Below, in pieces: positions 1-7,161 of a stretch of 14,476 nucleotides of DNA (positions are counted from its first letter, which is position 1; every line of letters begins with the position of its first letter). A model generated the notes under the pieces. The model did no database searches. It had not been told where the DNA came from and was given only the letters and a program-made list of their open reading frames with translations. The position numbers and the translations under genes are program-made. This DNA comes from Pseudomonadota bacterium (GTDB taxonomy: Bacteria > Pseudomonadota > Alphaproteobacteria > Acetobacterales > Acetobacteraceae): assembly GCA_021784255.1 (NCBI GenBank), contig JAJXSZ010000041.1:1-14476 (forward strand), written 5' to 3'.

Positions 1-888
1 CGTGCGCCGGCCCTAGCGGTTCCTTCGGCGCCGCCGGAGGACGCCCTGCCCGGCCTCGCCGCCGCCATCCTTGCCGCCGAGCGGCGCGCCGCCGGTCGGC
101 CGCGCCGCCATGCCTGCCTCACCGCCGTCGCCGCGCCCGGCCCGGTCGAGGCGCTGCTCGGGGTCGAGACCGGCGGCATCGCCCCCGCCTTCTCGCCGCT
201 CGATGATGCCGGCGGCCTCGCGCGCAGCGCCCGCGCCTGGCTCCTCGCCCGCGCCATCGCGCCGGAGACCGCGCTCGCCCAGCTGCTCGCGGGCCACTCG
301 CCTTTCCCGGCGGCGAGCGAGGCGGCGCACGCCGCCATGCACGACACGGTGGCACCCTTCATGGACGCGATGCCGCCGCGCCCGGCGGCAAGCCCGCCGC
401 CCCGCGAGGCGCTGCCGGCCCGCCGCAGCGGCTACACCCAGCGGGCCACGGTCGGTGGCCACAAGCTCTACCTGCGCACCGGCGAATACGCCGACGGCAG
501 GCTCGGCGAGATCTTCATCGGCCTGCACAAGGAAGGCGCGGCCTTTCGCGGGCTGATGGACAATTTCGCCATCGCCGTCTCGCTCGGCCTGCAGCACGGC
601 GTTCCCTTGCAGGAGTTTGTCGAGGCCTTCACCTTCACCCGCTTCGGTCCCGCCGGGGAGGTGGACGGCGACCCCGCCGTGCGCCACGCCACCTCGCTGC
701 CCGACTACGTCTTCCGCAACCTCGCCGCCAACTATCTCGGCGTCGCGGTGCCGGCGGCCGAACCGGAGGAGGCCGATACGGTGGGCGAAGGCGCGCGCGA
801 CCGTGCGCCGCTGCTGCCGCTCGCACTTCCCGCCGCCGGCCCGCGCCAGCGCCGGCGCCAGCTTCGCGTCGTCGGAGATGATGCATGA
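1..888 (+). CDS. NrdJ-like TSCPD-domain protein, C-terminal part (5' end outside window)
   Basis: The reading frame is open from the first base; 295 residues are visible. Residues 144-248 closely match the C-terminal TSCPD region of adenosylcobalamin-dependent (class II) ribonucleotide reductase NrdJ: GYTQRATVGGHK, YLRTGEYADG, LGEIFI, HKEGAAFRGLMDNFAIAVSLGLQ and EAFTFTRFGPAG. An upstream stretch, ETGGIAPAF (about 56-64), resembles the DTTGIEPDF segment of the NrdJ catalytic domain. Only about 85 residues separate these two blocks, far fewer than I recall for full-length NrdJ. The visible part has a single cysteine (39), and the Ala/Pro/Arg-rich tail lacks the paired cysteines that end many alphaproteobacterial NrdJ proteins. 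I infer a shortened, possibly non-catalytic NrdJ relative rather than the housekeeping reductase. Its stop overlaps the next start (ATGA), implying translational coupling to the RidA gene. The family match is firm; the function is open. Confidence 0.82.
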   Translation, partial: RAPALAVPSAPPEDALPGLAAAILAAERRAAGRPRRHACLTAVAAPGPVEALLGVETGGIAPAFSPLDDAGGLARSARAWLLARAIAPETALAQLLAGHSPFPAASEAAHAAMHDTVAPFMDAMPPRPAASPPPREALPARRSGYTQRATVGGHKLYLRTGEYADGRLGEIFIGLHKEGAAFRGLMDNFAIAVSLGLQHGVPLQEFVEAFTFTRFGPAGEVDGDPAVRHATSLPDYVFRNLAANYLGVAVPAAEPEEADTVGEGARDRAPLLPLALPAAGPRQRRRQLRVVGDDA

Positions 889-1346
889 CCACGCCCGCCC
901 AGCGCCTGGCCGAACTTGGCATCACCCTGCCGACGCCGGCCGCGCCGATCGCCAACTACGTTGCCTTCACCATGGCGGGCGACCTGCTCATCGTCTCCGG
1001 CCAGCTGCCGCTGGTCGATGGCAGGATCCTGCACACCGGCAAGCTCGGCGCGGGCGTGAGCGTCGAGCAGGGGAGCGCGGCCGCGCGCGCGAGCTGCATC
1101 AACGTCATCGCCCAGGCCCAGGCGGCGCTCGGCGATCTTGGCCGGGTGCGCCGGGTGCTGCGCCTCGGCGGCTTCATCGCCTGCGCGCCGGACTTCACCC
1201 AGCATGCGCTGGTGATGAACGGCGCCTCGGACCTCGCGGTCGCGGTGTTCGGCGATGCCGGCCGCCACGCCCGCAGCACGGTCGGCGTGCCGAGCCTGCC
1301 CGCCGATGCGGCGGTCGAGGTCGAGGGGATGTTCCAGATTTCCTGA
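885..1346 (+). CDS. RidA/YjgF/UK114-family protein (enamine/imine deaminase type)
   Basis: A 153-residue protein of the RidA (YjgF/YER057c/UK114) family. Characterised members are small trimeric cytosolic enzymes that hydrolyse reactive enamine/imine intermediates released by PLP enzymes. Visible family features are the early strand-turn segment DLLIVSGQLPLVDGRI (about 33-48), the helix ASCINVIAQAQAALGDL (69-85), and the closing ARSTVGVPSLPADAAVEVE (129-147). Arg130 sits where the substrate-binding arginine of RidA lies. The longer N-terminus (LAELGITLPTPAAPIANYV) is typical of the COG0251 subgroup seen beside other metabolic genes rather than of canonical RidA. The start is fixed by the ATGA overlap with the upstream NrdJ-like gene. 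The acyltransferase follows 20 bases downstream, so the three probably form one operon. The substrate cannot be told from sequence. Confidence 0.9.
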   Translation: MTTPAQRLAELGITLPTPAAPIANYVAFTMAGDLLIVSGQLPLVDGRILHTGKLGAGVSVEQGSAAARASCINVIAQAQAALGDLGRVRRVLRLGGFIACAPDFTQHALVMNGASDLAVAVFGDAGRHARSTVGVPSLPADAAVEVEGMFQIS

Positions 1347-1366
1347 CTCTGCCCAGATAGTCGGGC

Positions 1367-2509
1367 ATGGCCACATCCTGCACGCTGGACCTCGCCGCTT
1401 CGATCCACGACATTCCGGCATCGGAATGGGATACGCTTGCCGGTGGCAATCCCTTCGTCTCCCATGCGTTCCTGGCCGCGGTGGAGGACAGCGGCAGCAC
1501 CGGCGCGCGCACCGGCTGGCTGCCGCGCCACGCGGTGCTGCGCGCCGACGGCGGCACCATCGTCGGGCTCGCGCCGATGTATGCCAAGGGCCACTCCTAC
1601 GGCGAATACGTGTTCGACCACGGCTGGGCCGATGCGCTCGAGCGGGCCGGCGGCGCGTACTATCCGAAGTTGCAGGTCGCCAGCCCGTTCAGCCCGGTTC
1701 CCGGTCCGCGGCTGCTGCTGCGCCAGGAGATGTCGATCGCGGCGATGGCGCAGGCTCTGGTCGGTGCCTGCCAGGCATTGGAGCTGTCCTCCGTGCATGT
1801 CACTTTCTGTACGTATCCGGAATGGACAGGGTTGGGCGATGCCGGCTGGTTGCGCCGCGCCGGCATGCAGTTCCATTGGCAGAACCGCGGCTACCGCGAT
1901 TTCGAGGACTTCCTCGCGGCCCTTTCCAGCCGCAAGCGCAAATCCATCCGCCGCGAGCGGCGCGAGGCCCAGGGCGCCGGGCTGGAGTTCGTCACCCTGC
2001 GCGGCCCGGAGATCGATGCCGCGACGTGGCGTGCGTTCTACGGCTTCTACACCTCGACCGTGGACCGCAAATGGGGCAGCGCCTACCTCACCCGCCGCTT
2101 CTTCCCGCTGCTGGGCGAGCGTCTCGGCGAGCGCGTGGTGCTGATGCTGGCGCGGCGCGGCCGTGAATGGGTGGCCGGCGCGCTCAATCTCGCGAGCCCG
2201 CACACGCTCTATGGCCGCAACTGGGGTGCGCGTGAGGAATTCCCTTTTCTGCATTTCGAGCTTTGCTATTACCGGGCCCTCGACTTCGCCATCGCGAACG
2301 ATATTGCAACGGTCGAGGCCGGCGCGCAGGGCGAGCACAAGATCCAGCGCGGCTACCTGCCCACGCCCACCTATTCTGCCCACTGGATCGCGCATTCCGG
2401 TCTGCGCCGCGCCGTCGCTGATTTCCTCGAGGGTGAGGCGATCGAAAATTCGGCGCGGATGCGCGCTCTGGCGGAACTCTCACCCTACCGTCGCGAGGGC
2501 GAGGCCTGA
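1367..2509 (+). CDS. FemAB-like/COG3146 GNAT-superfamily N-acyltransferase
   Basis: A 380-residue protein of the COG3146 (Pfam FemAB_like, DUF482) family, labelled 'peptidoglycan biosynthesis/recognition' in databases. The double-GNAT fold suggests transfer of an acyl or aminoacyl group to an amine; the true substrate is not established. Family landmarks are NPFVSHAFLAAVEDSG (28-43), GWLPRHAVL (51-59), PMYAKGHSYGEYVFDHGWA (70-88), YYPKLQVASPFSPVPGPRLL (98-117), the basic block SSRKRKSIRRERREA (187-201), and the C-terminal signature LHFELCYYRALDFAI...VEAGAQGEHKIQRGYLPTPTYSAHWI (295-342). The length is normal for the family. No signal peptide or membrane segment is seen, so it should be cytosolic. 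The ATG at 1367 gives the standard family N-terminus. Downstream the sequence becomes degenerate, so this is the last intact gene of the + strand operon. Confidence 0.88.
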   Translation: MATSCTLDLAASIHDIPASEWDTLAGGNPFVSHAFLAAVEDSGSTGARTGWLPRHAVLRADGGTIVGLAPMYAKGHSYGEYVFDHGWADALERAGGAYYPKLQVASPFSPVPGPRLLLRQEMSIAAMAQALVGACQALELSSVHVTFCTYPEWTGLGDAGWLRRAGMQFHWQNRGYRDFEDFLAALSSRKRKSIRRERREAQGAGLEFVTLRGPEIDAATWRAFYGFYTSTVDRKWGSAYLTRRFFPLLGERLGERVVLMLARRGREWVAGALNLASPHTLYGRNWGAREEFPFLHFELCYYRALDFAIANDIATVEAGAQGEHKIQRGYLPTPTYSAHWIAHSGLRRAVADFLEGEAIENSARMRALAELSPYRREGEA

Positions 2510-2912
2510 TGCGCTGAGGCGGATCGAGGCCCGCTCCCGCGCCGCGGCGCCAAGGTCTATTCCCCGAACGGCGAGGGCCTGGCCTTCGACTAGAACCCCC
2601 GCCGGGCCACCCGGCTCGGCTTTCACCACACCAAGGCGTGGATCACGCGCGCCAACCTTCTCGAGCTCTATCGCAACGGGCTCGCCGCGATCGGCGCCCG
2701 GCGCTGCGGCCGGATCTCGCTCGACCTCGATGGCAACGACTACCACTTCATCGGCGATCCACGCGCCGGCATCGAGCCGCCCGATGTCTTCCATCGCGGA
2801 ATACAATGCGCGCTTCCTGCCGCCGATCCGCTTCGTCATGCCGTACGACGACGCCCAATCCTGGAAGCACGATGACTCTTATGGCGCGACCTCGCCCACG
2901 GCGCCGAACTGA
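2510..2912 (+). pseudogene. Degenerate coding stretch, family not recognised
   Basis: No intact gene is seen here, but two stretches look coding by amino-acid texture and G/C-rich third positions. From about 2546 a reading (GAKVYSPNGEGLAFD) meets a TAG at 2591 and continues as NPRRATRLGFHHTKAWITR and DLDGNDYHFIGDPRAGIEPPDVFH until about 2795. The plausible continuation is then in the +1 frame, AEYNARFLPPIRFVMPYDDAQ and onwards, ending at a TGA at 2910-2912. A stop plus a frame change in otherwise coding-like sequence fits a decayed gene. Two sequencing errors, or two unrelated fragments, are alternatives. The fragments match no family I recognise. The stretch follows the acyltransferase directly in the same strand direction. 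Confidence 0.35.
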
Positions 2913-3127
2913 TGCGGCGGCATGGCTGTTTTCTTGCGTGCTGCAACGCGATGGGTTGCAACGCCTTCTTCGTCAGGGACAGCTTCCAGGATCGGTCTGC
3001 CGACGTGCCGGGAACAGTCGCGGAAAAATTTGCTGCGCCGAAATATTACAAGCTGGGCCTGGACCACGCCGGGCCCCCGGCATCGATGCGTGCGATCGAA
3101 ACCTTCTTCGCGGCGCTCAACCCCTAG
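2912..3127 (+). CDS. Orphan small ORF, unknown, possibly the 3' part of a decayed gene
   Basis: An ATG-to-TAG frame of 71 codons that begins where the degenerate stretch before it ends. The first 20 residues are unusually cysteine-rich (CFLACCNAMGC) and have no clear ribosome binding site upstream. The later part (VRDSFQDRSADVPGTVAEKF, KLGLDHAGPPASMRAIETFF, AALNP) reads like the C-terminus of a larger soluble protein. It has lower third-position GC in places (aaa, ttt, tat, aca) than the neighbouring genes. It may therefore be an independent small gene or the tail of the broken gene upstream. I do not recognise the family. Confidence 0.25.
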   Translation: MRRHGCFLACCNAMGCNAFFVRDSFQDRSADVPGTVAEKFAAPKYYKLGLDHAGPPASMRAIETFFAALNP

Positions 3128-3219
3128 CGCCATATCCGGCCAGATAGAATCGTCTGGTCGGGGTTCCTGCTCGGGCAGATATCGGATCCGGCGCACCCTC
3201 GGCCGGCCTGGGCCGCTCC

Positions 3220-3245
3220 GGCCGGCGCGCCGTCGCGCGCCGGCC
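3220..3245 (-). terminator. GC-rich hairpin after the symporter gene, candidate terminator
   Basis: Arms GGCCGGCGCGC (3220-3230) and GCGCGCCGGCC (3235-3245) are perfect 11-bp complements around a 4-base loop. The structure starts 7 bases past the symporter stop codon. It lies between the ends of converging reading frames, so it could act on transcripts from either side. No T run follows on either strand, so intrinsic termination is inferred from stem strength and position only. The rest of 3128-3252 shows nothing else supportable. Confidence 0.45.
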
Positions 3246-3252
3246 TCGCGTC

Positions 3253-4794
3253 TCAGGGATGATAGTCCGAGGCAAGCGTCGCGTCGCGCGGCTCGCCGCG
3301 CATCGTCCGCAGCACCAGGGTGAGCACGATCGACACGACGAGGTTGGCGATCAGCGAGAAGAGTGCCGTGTAGCCAGGCAGCACCCAGCCGGCGATGTGC
3401 AGCACGTAGGCGGGCCCGAAATGCATCGAGACGGCCATCGCGGTGCCCATCGCCATGCCGACCGCCCAGCCGATGAGCAGGGCCACGTCGTCGAACCAGC
3501 GGGTGAAGACGCCGAGCATCACCGCCGGCACGGTCTGGATCATCCAGATGCCGCCCAGGAGCTGGAATTGGATCGCGTATTGCAGCGGCAGGAAGATGAT
3601 GAAGCCGAGCGCGCCGAGCTTGACGATCAGCGACACCCACTTGGCGATCCTGGCTTCCTGCGCTCCCGCCGGCGCCCGCCCGACGATCAGACCGTGGATG
3701 TTGCGCGTGTAGAGATTGGCCGCGGCAATCGACATGATCGCCGAGGGCACCAGCGCGCCGATCCCCACCGCGGCGAAGGCGATGCCGACGAACCACGAGG
3801 GGAAAAAATGCAGGAACAGCGCCGGCACCGCGAAATTGCCGGCGAAATGCTTGAAGCCGGGAGCAAACTCGGGAAGCTTCGCGAGCCCTGCCGCAGCCGC
3901 GAACACGCCGAGCAGCGTCAGCAGCCCGAGCATCAGCGAATAGGCGGGAATGATGACGGAGTTGCGCCGGATCGCCTTGGAACTCGAGGCGGCGAGAATT
4001 CCCGTCATCGCGTGCGGGTACATGAACAGCGCCAGGGCCGAGCCGAAGGCGAGTGTCGCATAGACGCCGTAGAGACCGGTGGTGTGCGGACCGGGTACCG
4101 GCAGCAGCACATGCGCCTTGGGGATCGCGGCGAAGATGGCGCCGAACCCGCCCATCCGGACCGGGATCACGATCACCGCGGTGAAGGCGGTGACGTAGAT
4201 CAGGACGTCCTTGACGATGGCGATCGAGGCCGGCGCGCGCAGGCCCGACGAGAAGGTGAACGCCGCGAGCACCACGAAGGCGATGAACAGCGGCAGATCG
4301 CCCATAAACCCGCTGCCGGAAATGCCGAGTGCGCCGACCACGACCTGGATGCCCACGAGCTGCAGCGCGATGTACGGCATGGTCGCCAGGATGCCGGTCG
4401 CTGCGATCGCCAGCCCGAGCCAGCGATTGCCGAACCGTCCGGTGACGAAATCAGCCGCCGTCAGGTAGCCGCGCTTGTGGCAGACGTTCCACATCCGCGG
4501 GAACACGACGAACAGGATCGGATAGGCAATGATCGAGTAGGGCACCGCGAAGAAGGCGATGGCGCCGGCGCCGAACGCCAGCGCCGGCACGGCGATGAAG
4601 GTGTAGGCGGTGTAGAGGTCGCCGCCGATCAGGAACCAGGTGACCACGGTGCCGAAGCGCCGACCGCCCAGGCCCCACTCATGCAGGTCGTCGAGGTTGC
4701 CGCGCCGCCAGCGCGCGGAGGCGAAGCCGAGCCAGGCGACCAGCACGAACAACGTGAGAAAGACGATGAGCGCAGTCCAATTGATGGTGTTCAT
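3253..4794 (-). CDS. mctP: Sodium:solute symporter, MctP-type monocarboxylate permease
   Basis: A 513-residue polytopic inner-membrane protein of the sodium:solute symporter (SSS) family. It has a dense series of hydrophobic helices, about 12-13, starting at NWTALIVFLTLFVLVAWLGFA (5-25). Family marks include the loop after helix 1 (DLHEWGLGGRRFGTVVTWFLIGGDLYTAYTF, about 36-67) and the RGYLTAADFVTGRFGNRW stretch (about 108-125). The last helices end in VVSIVLTLVLRTM. Together with the DUF3311 gene 10 bases upstream, it matches the pair that includes rhizobial MctP, which imports lactate, pyruvate and related short monocarboxylates. The symporter class is secure; the exact substrate is inferred from the family pairing. 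A hairpin follows the stop, so the operon has two genes. The operator-like dyad in its promoter suggests repression or induction by a local regulator not present in the window. Confidence 0.85.
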   Translation of the reverse strand: MNTINWTALIVFLTLFVLVAWLGFASARWRRGNLDDLHEWGLGGRRFGTVVTWFLIGGDLYTAYTFIAVPALAFGAGAIAFFAVPYSIIAYPILFVVFPRMWNVCHKRGYLTAADFVTGRFGNRWLGLAIAATGILATMPYIALQLVGIQVVVGALGISGSGFMGDLPLFIAFVVLAAFTFSSGLRAPASIAIVKDVLIYVTAFTAVIVIPVRMGGFGAIFAAIPKAHVLLPVPGPHTTGLYGVYATLAFGSALALFMYPHAMTGILAASSSKAIRRNSVIIPAYSLMLGLLTLLGVFAAAAGLAKLPEFAPGFKHFAGNFAVPALFLHFFPSWFVGIAFAAVGIGALVPSAIMSIAAANLYTRNIHGLIVGRAPAGAQEARIAKWVSLIVKLGALGFIIFLPLQYAIQFQLLGGIWMIQTVPAVMLGVFTRWFDDVALLIGWAVGMAMGTAMAVSMHFGPAYVLHIAGWVLPGYTALFSLIANLVVSIVLTLVLRTMRGEPRDATLASDYHP

Positions 4795-4804
4795 CGCGGG
4801 CCTC

Positions 4805-5008
4805 TCATTCGTCCGTCAACAGGTGCACCACCCAGGTGCACGCCGCCGCGATCAGAACCCACAGCAGCTGGAACCAGTAGAAGAACGGCAGCCCGATGAA
4901 GCTCGGCTCCAGCTTGTTGTAGAACGGTGGCCACAGCGTTGCGATGAACGGCAGCAGCAGCAGCAAATGCCAGGGGCTTAAACAGCCCCGCTTTTTTCCG
5001 TCGTGCAT
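4805..5008 (-). CDS. DUF3311 small membrane protein, symporter partner
   Basis: A 67-residue protein with a short basic N-terminus (MHDGKKRG) and two hydrophobic segments, HLLLLLPFIATLW (about 14-26) and PFFYWFQLLWVLIAAACTWVVHL (about 41-63). The length and PFFYWFQLLWV pattern fit DUF3311, whose members typically lie just upstream of SSS-family permeases and are thought to be accessory subunits. The start has an excellent ribosome binding site: GGGGGAGG ends 4 bases upstream of the ATG on the coding strand. The symporter begins 10 bases after its stop. The gene is first in the operon, directly below the promoter at 5037-5065. Confidence 0.85.
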   Translation of the reverse strand: MHDGKKRGCLSPWHLLLLLPFIATLWPPFYNKLEPSFIGLPFFYWFQLLWVLIAAACTWVVHLLTDE

Positions 5009-5036
5009 GGATCCTCCCCCGCGTTACCGGTTCGTA

Positions 5037-5065
5037 AGTTTAGGTCAAATGGGCTGACCTGTTAA
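5037..5065 (-). promoter_or_regulatory. Promoter of the DUF3311-symporter operon
   Basis: On the - strand a -35 box TTAACA (5065-5060, 5/6 to the sigma-70 consensus) and a -10 box TAAACT (5042-5037, 4/6) are separated by exactly 17 bases. The -10 box ends 28 bases before the DUF3311 start codon, leaving room for a short leader containing the GGGGGAGG site. Position, spacing and match make this the best promoter in the window. Confidence 0.55.
5042..5060. promoter_or_regulatory. Dyad operator candidate inside the promoter spacer
   Basis: AGGTCA (5042-5047) and TGACCT (5055-5060) are perfect reverse complements around a 7-base spacer. The dyad fills the space between the -35 and -10 boxes of the symporter operon and touches both. 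A protein bound here would block RNA polymerase, so a repressor site is the simplest reading. No regulator gene lies in the window, and the half-site is not diagnostic of a family. Confidence 0.45.
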
Positions 5066-5070
5066 TCCCG

Positions 5071-5103
5071 ATGTTGGATCCCTCAGCATGTTGGATCCCT
5101 CAG
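5071..5103. repeat. Two tandem copies of a 16-base unit, 17-base period
   Basis: ATGTTGGATCCCTCAG occurs at 5071-5086 and again, identical, at 5088-5103, one base apart. The pair lies just upstream of the symporter promoter and 21 bases downstream of the phosphoesterase stop. It may be a recent slippage duplication or a direct-repeat protein site. No further copy was noticed in the window. Confidence 0.7.
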
Positions 5104-5124
5104 TGACAACCGGGCCGGCGCCGG

Positions 5125-5814
5125 TCACTCCGCCGGCGGCAGGTCGATCCAGGATAGATGCCCGCCCTTGCCCGCGCCGGTGTCGAGGAAGACCGCAGCC
5201 CCCCCGGCCTCGTTGCGCTGGCGCCACGGCCTGCCGTCGGTGCTGCGGCGGTCGTGCCCGCAATAGACGGTGAAACCGGCGGGAATCCACCTGATCCAGT
5301 CCAGGCTGCGCTCCGGATAGCCATCCGCCTGCATCCGTCCGGTCGGCTGGCCGTAGAGCGCGCGGGAAAGCGGGCCGCGCACGCGGCCCTCCGATGCGGC
5401 CGGCGCCGGCGTGTCGAGCATCACCGAGTGAAACCCGGCATGCACGAAGACGCTGCGCCCGAGCCGCAACCAGGCGGGTGCAGCAAGGATGGCCGGCAGG
5501 GCCGCCGCCGCCAGGGCCGGACCGATCTGTGCCAGGGTCGCTCCCAGGGCCGGGTCCGGCCGCAGGACCTCGCCGCGCAGGGCCCGCGCCAGCTTGAGGT
5601 CGTGGTTGCCGAGCAGGAACATGCCCCGCTCCGTGGCCAGCAGTTCGAGCGCGATCTCGAGCGCGCCGGCACTGTCGGGCCCATGATCGGTCAGGTCGCC
5701 GAGCTGGATCACGAACCGGTCGGTCGCGACCGCGTGCGCAAACGCGCGGGCGTCGCCATGGACGTCGCCGACGACGCGCAACGGCAGCCGCTGCAATTCG
5801 GCCAGCGGCTTCAT
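5125..5814 (-). CDS. PPP-type metallophosphoesterase (ApaH/PrpE-like)
   Basis: A 229-residue soluble protein with all sequence signatures of the calcineurin-like PPP phosphoesterase superfamily: GDVHG (16-20), GDLTDHGPDS (39-48), GNHD (69-72), HAGF (125-128), GHD (186-188) and the closing DTGAGKGG (211-218). These residues hold a two-metal centre. Relatives hydrolyse phosphoproteins, dinucleoside tetraphosphates (ApaH, PrpE) or other phosphoesters; the substrate cannot be read from sequence. Its ATG overlaps the photolyase stop by 4 bases (ATGA, 5811-5814), so it is translated from the same message. The DNA-repair neighbours make nucleotide or DNA-end processing conceivable, but this is inference. 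The stop falls inside a weak inverted repeat (5102-5129) that lacks a T run. Confidence 0.87.
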   Translation of the reverse strand: MKPLAELQRLPLRVVGDVHGDARAFAHAVATDRFVIQLGDLTDHGPDSAGALEIALELLATERGMFLLGNHDLKLARALRGEVLRPDPALGATLAQIGPALAAAALPAILAAPAWLRLGRSVFVHAGFHSVMLDTPAPAASEGRVRGPLSRALYGQPTGRMQADGYPERSLDWIRWIPAGFTVYCGHDRRSTDGRPWRQRNEAGGAAVFLDTGAGKGGHLSWIDLPPAE

Positions 5815-7154
5815 GGCGAACCCTCCGGCGCGCCTTCCGCGGGCTCGCCCAGGGCCCGGAACGCGGCGAGCGCGCGGGCGCGTCCGGCCGCGAGGTCGAC
5901 GATGGGCCGGCGCGGCTTACCCGCCCAGCGGCCGACATAGGTGCCGTCGCGGTCGAATTTCGCCGCCTGCAGATCGGGGTTGAAGATGCGGAAATAGGGC
6001 GCCGCGTCCGCGCCGCTGCCAGCCACCCATTGCCAGGAGGCGGCATTGGTCGCGAGGTCGGCATCGACCAGCGTGTCCCAGAACCAGGCCTCGCCGTCCT
6101 GCCAGGGAATCAGGAGGTGCTTCACCAGGAAGGAAGCGGCGATCATGCGGACCCGGTTGTGCATCCACCCCGTGCTCCACAGCTCGCGCATGCCGGCGTC
6201 GACGATGCCGATGCCGGTCTCGCCCCGTTGCCAGGCGGCGCGGGCGGCCGGGTCGTGGCGCCAGGGCATGCGCGCGAACAACGGGCGCAACGGCTGCTCC
6301 GCCATGTGCGGGTGGTGCCACAGCAGATGTGCCGCGAATTCCCGCCAAAAAAGCTCGTTGATCCAGGCCCGCACGCCCTTGCCGCCGCGCGCCTCCGCCG
6401 CCAGCCACGCCCGCGCCGGCGAGATCTCGCCCCAGGCAAGATGCGGCGACAGGCGCGACGTCGCCGCGATCCCCGGCCGGTCGCGCTGCTCGGCATAGCC
6501 ATCGATCGCGCGATGCAGGAATGCCGCGAGCCGATCCTCGGCGCCGGCTTCGCCCGGTGTCCACGCCTCGCGCAGCCCCGCCGCCCAGTCGGGCCGGGTC
6601 GGCAGCAGCCGCCAGTCCTCGAGTCGGTCCGACGCGATGGCCGGTCCCGCGGCGACGCGGGATGGTGCGGGGTTCGGCGGCGCCGGCAGCCCGCGCGCCA
6701 GGCAGGCGCGCGAGAACGGGGTGAACACGCCATAGGGCGTGCCGCCGCCGGTGCGGATCGCCTCGGGGTGGAACAGCAGGCGGGTGCGGTGCAGCGTCAG
6801 CGCGAGCCCGGGCGTCGTCGCCACGGCGGCCTGCGCGCGCCGCAGCCACGGCTCCGCCGTTTCGCCCGCATGCACCTCGCGGGCGCCGGTCTCGGCCGCG
6901 AGTCGGGCGATCACGCTCGCCACCGCGCCGCGCCGCAGCACCAGCCGCCCGCCGATCGCCGCCAGCGCGGGCCCGAGGCTGGCCAGCGACTGATGCAGCC
7001 ACCAGCGCGCGGCCCCACCGAGCTTCCAGCGCCCCGGCGTCTCGTCGTCCAGCACATAGGCGACGACGAGCGGCCGGCCGGCGTTGTGCGTGAACAGCGG
7101 GTTGTCCGCGAGCCGCAGCTCGCGGTGCAGCCAGATCAGGACCGGTGCGGTCAT
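5811..7154 (-). CDS. phr: Deoxyribodipyrimidine photolyase / cryptochrome family
   Basis: A 447-residue FAD-dependent photolyase that repairs UV-induced pyrimidine dimers in light. The N-terminal alpha/beta domain begins LIWLHRELRLADNPLF (6-21). FAD-domain signatures are SRLSPHLAWGEIS (233-245), INELFWREFAAHLLW (265-279), DAGMRELWSTGWMHNRVRMI (319-338), and ATNAASWQWVAGSGADAAPYFRIFNP (368-393). W298, W351 and W374 have exactly the 53- and 23-residue spacing of the E. coli Trp triad (W306, W359, W382), and N370 lies where E. coli N378 contacts the flavin. This supports an active CPD photolyase of class I type. The ATG at 7154 gives the normal family N-terminus; the frame stays open 63 codons further upstream but that part overlaps pdeM and does not look like photolyase. 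It starts 7 bases after pdeM and overlaps the phosphoesterase start. Confidence 0.92.
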   Translation of the reverse strand: MTAPVLIWLHRELRLADNPLFTHNAGRPLVVAYVLDDETPGRWKLGGAARWWLHQSLASLGPALAAIGGRLVLRRGAVASVIARLAAETGAREVHAGETAEPWLRRAQAAVATTPGLALTLHRTRLLFHPEAIRTGGGTPYGVFTPFSRACLARGLPAPPNPAPSRVAAGPAIASDRLEDWRLLPTRPDWAAGLREAWTPGEAGAEDRLAAFLHRAIDGYAEQRDRPGIAATSRLSPHLAWGEISPARAWLAAEARGGKGVRAWINELFWREFAAHLLWHHPHMAEQPLRPLFARMPWRHDPAARAAWQRGETGIGIVDAGMRELWSTGWMHNRVRMIAASFLVKHLLIPWQDGEAWFWDTLVDADLATNAASWQWVAGSGADAAPYFRIFNPDLQAAKFDRDGTYVGRWAGKPRRPIVDLAAGRARALAAFRALGEPAEGAPEGSP

Positions 7155-7161
7155 GCCGACG

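Noticed and set aside
956..2395. Long - strand open frame opposite RidA and the acyltransferase
   Set aside because: It crosses two well-supported + strand genes and has no family signature.
3259..4899. Long + strand open frame opposite the symporter and DUF3311 genes
   Set aside because: Antisense shadow rich in Arg, Glu, His, Gln and Asp, without family signatures; the - strand proteins are clearly recognisable membrane proteins.
5102..5129. Inverted repeat AGTGAC/GTCACT at the phosphoesterase stop
   Set aside because: The stem is interrupted by unpaired bases and has no T run; not strong enough to list as a terminator.
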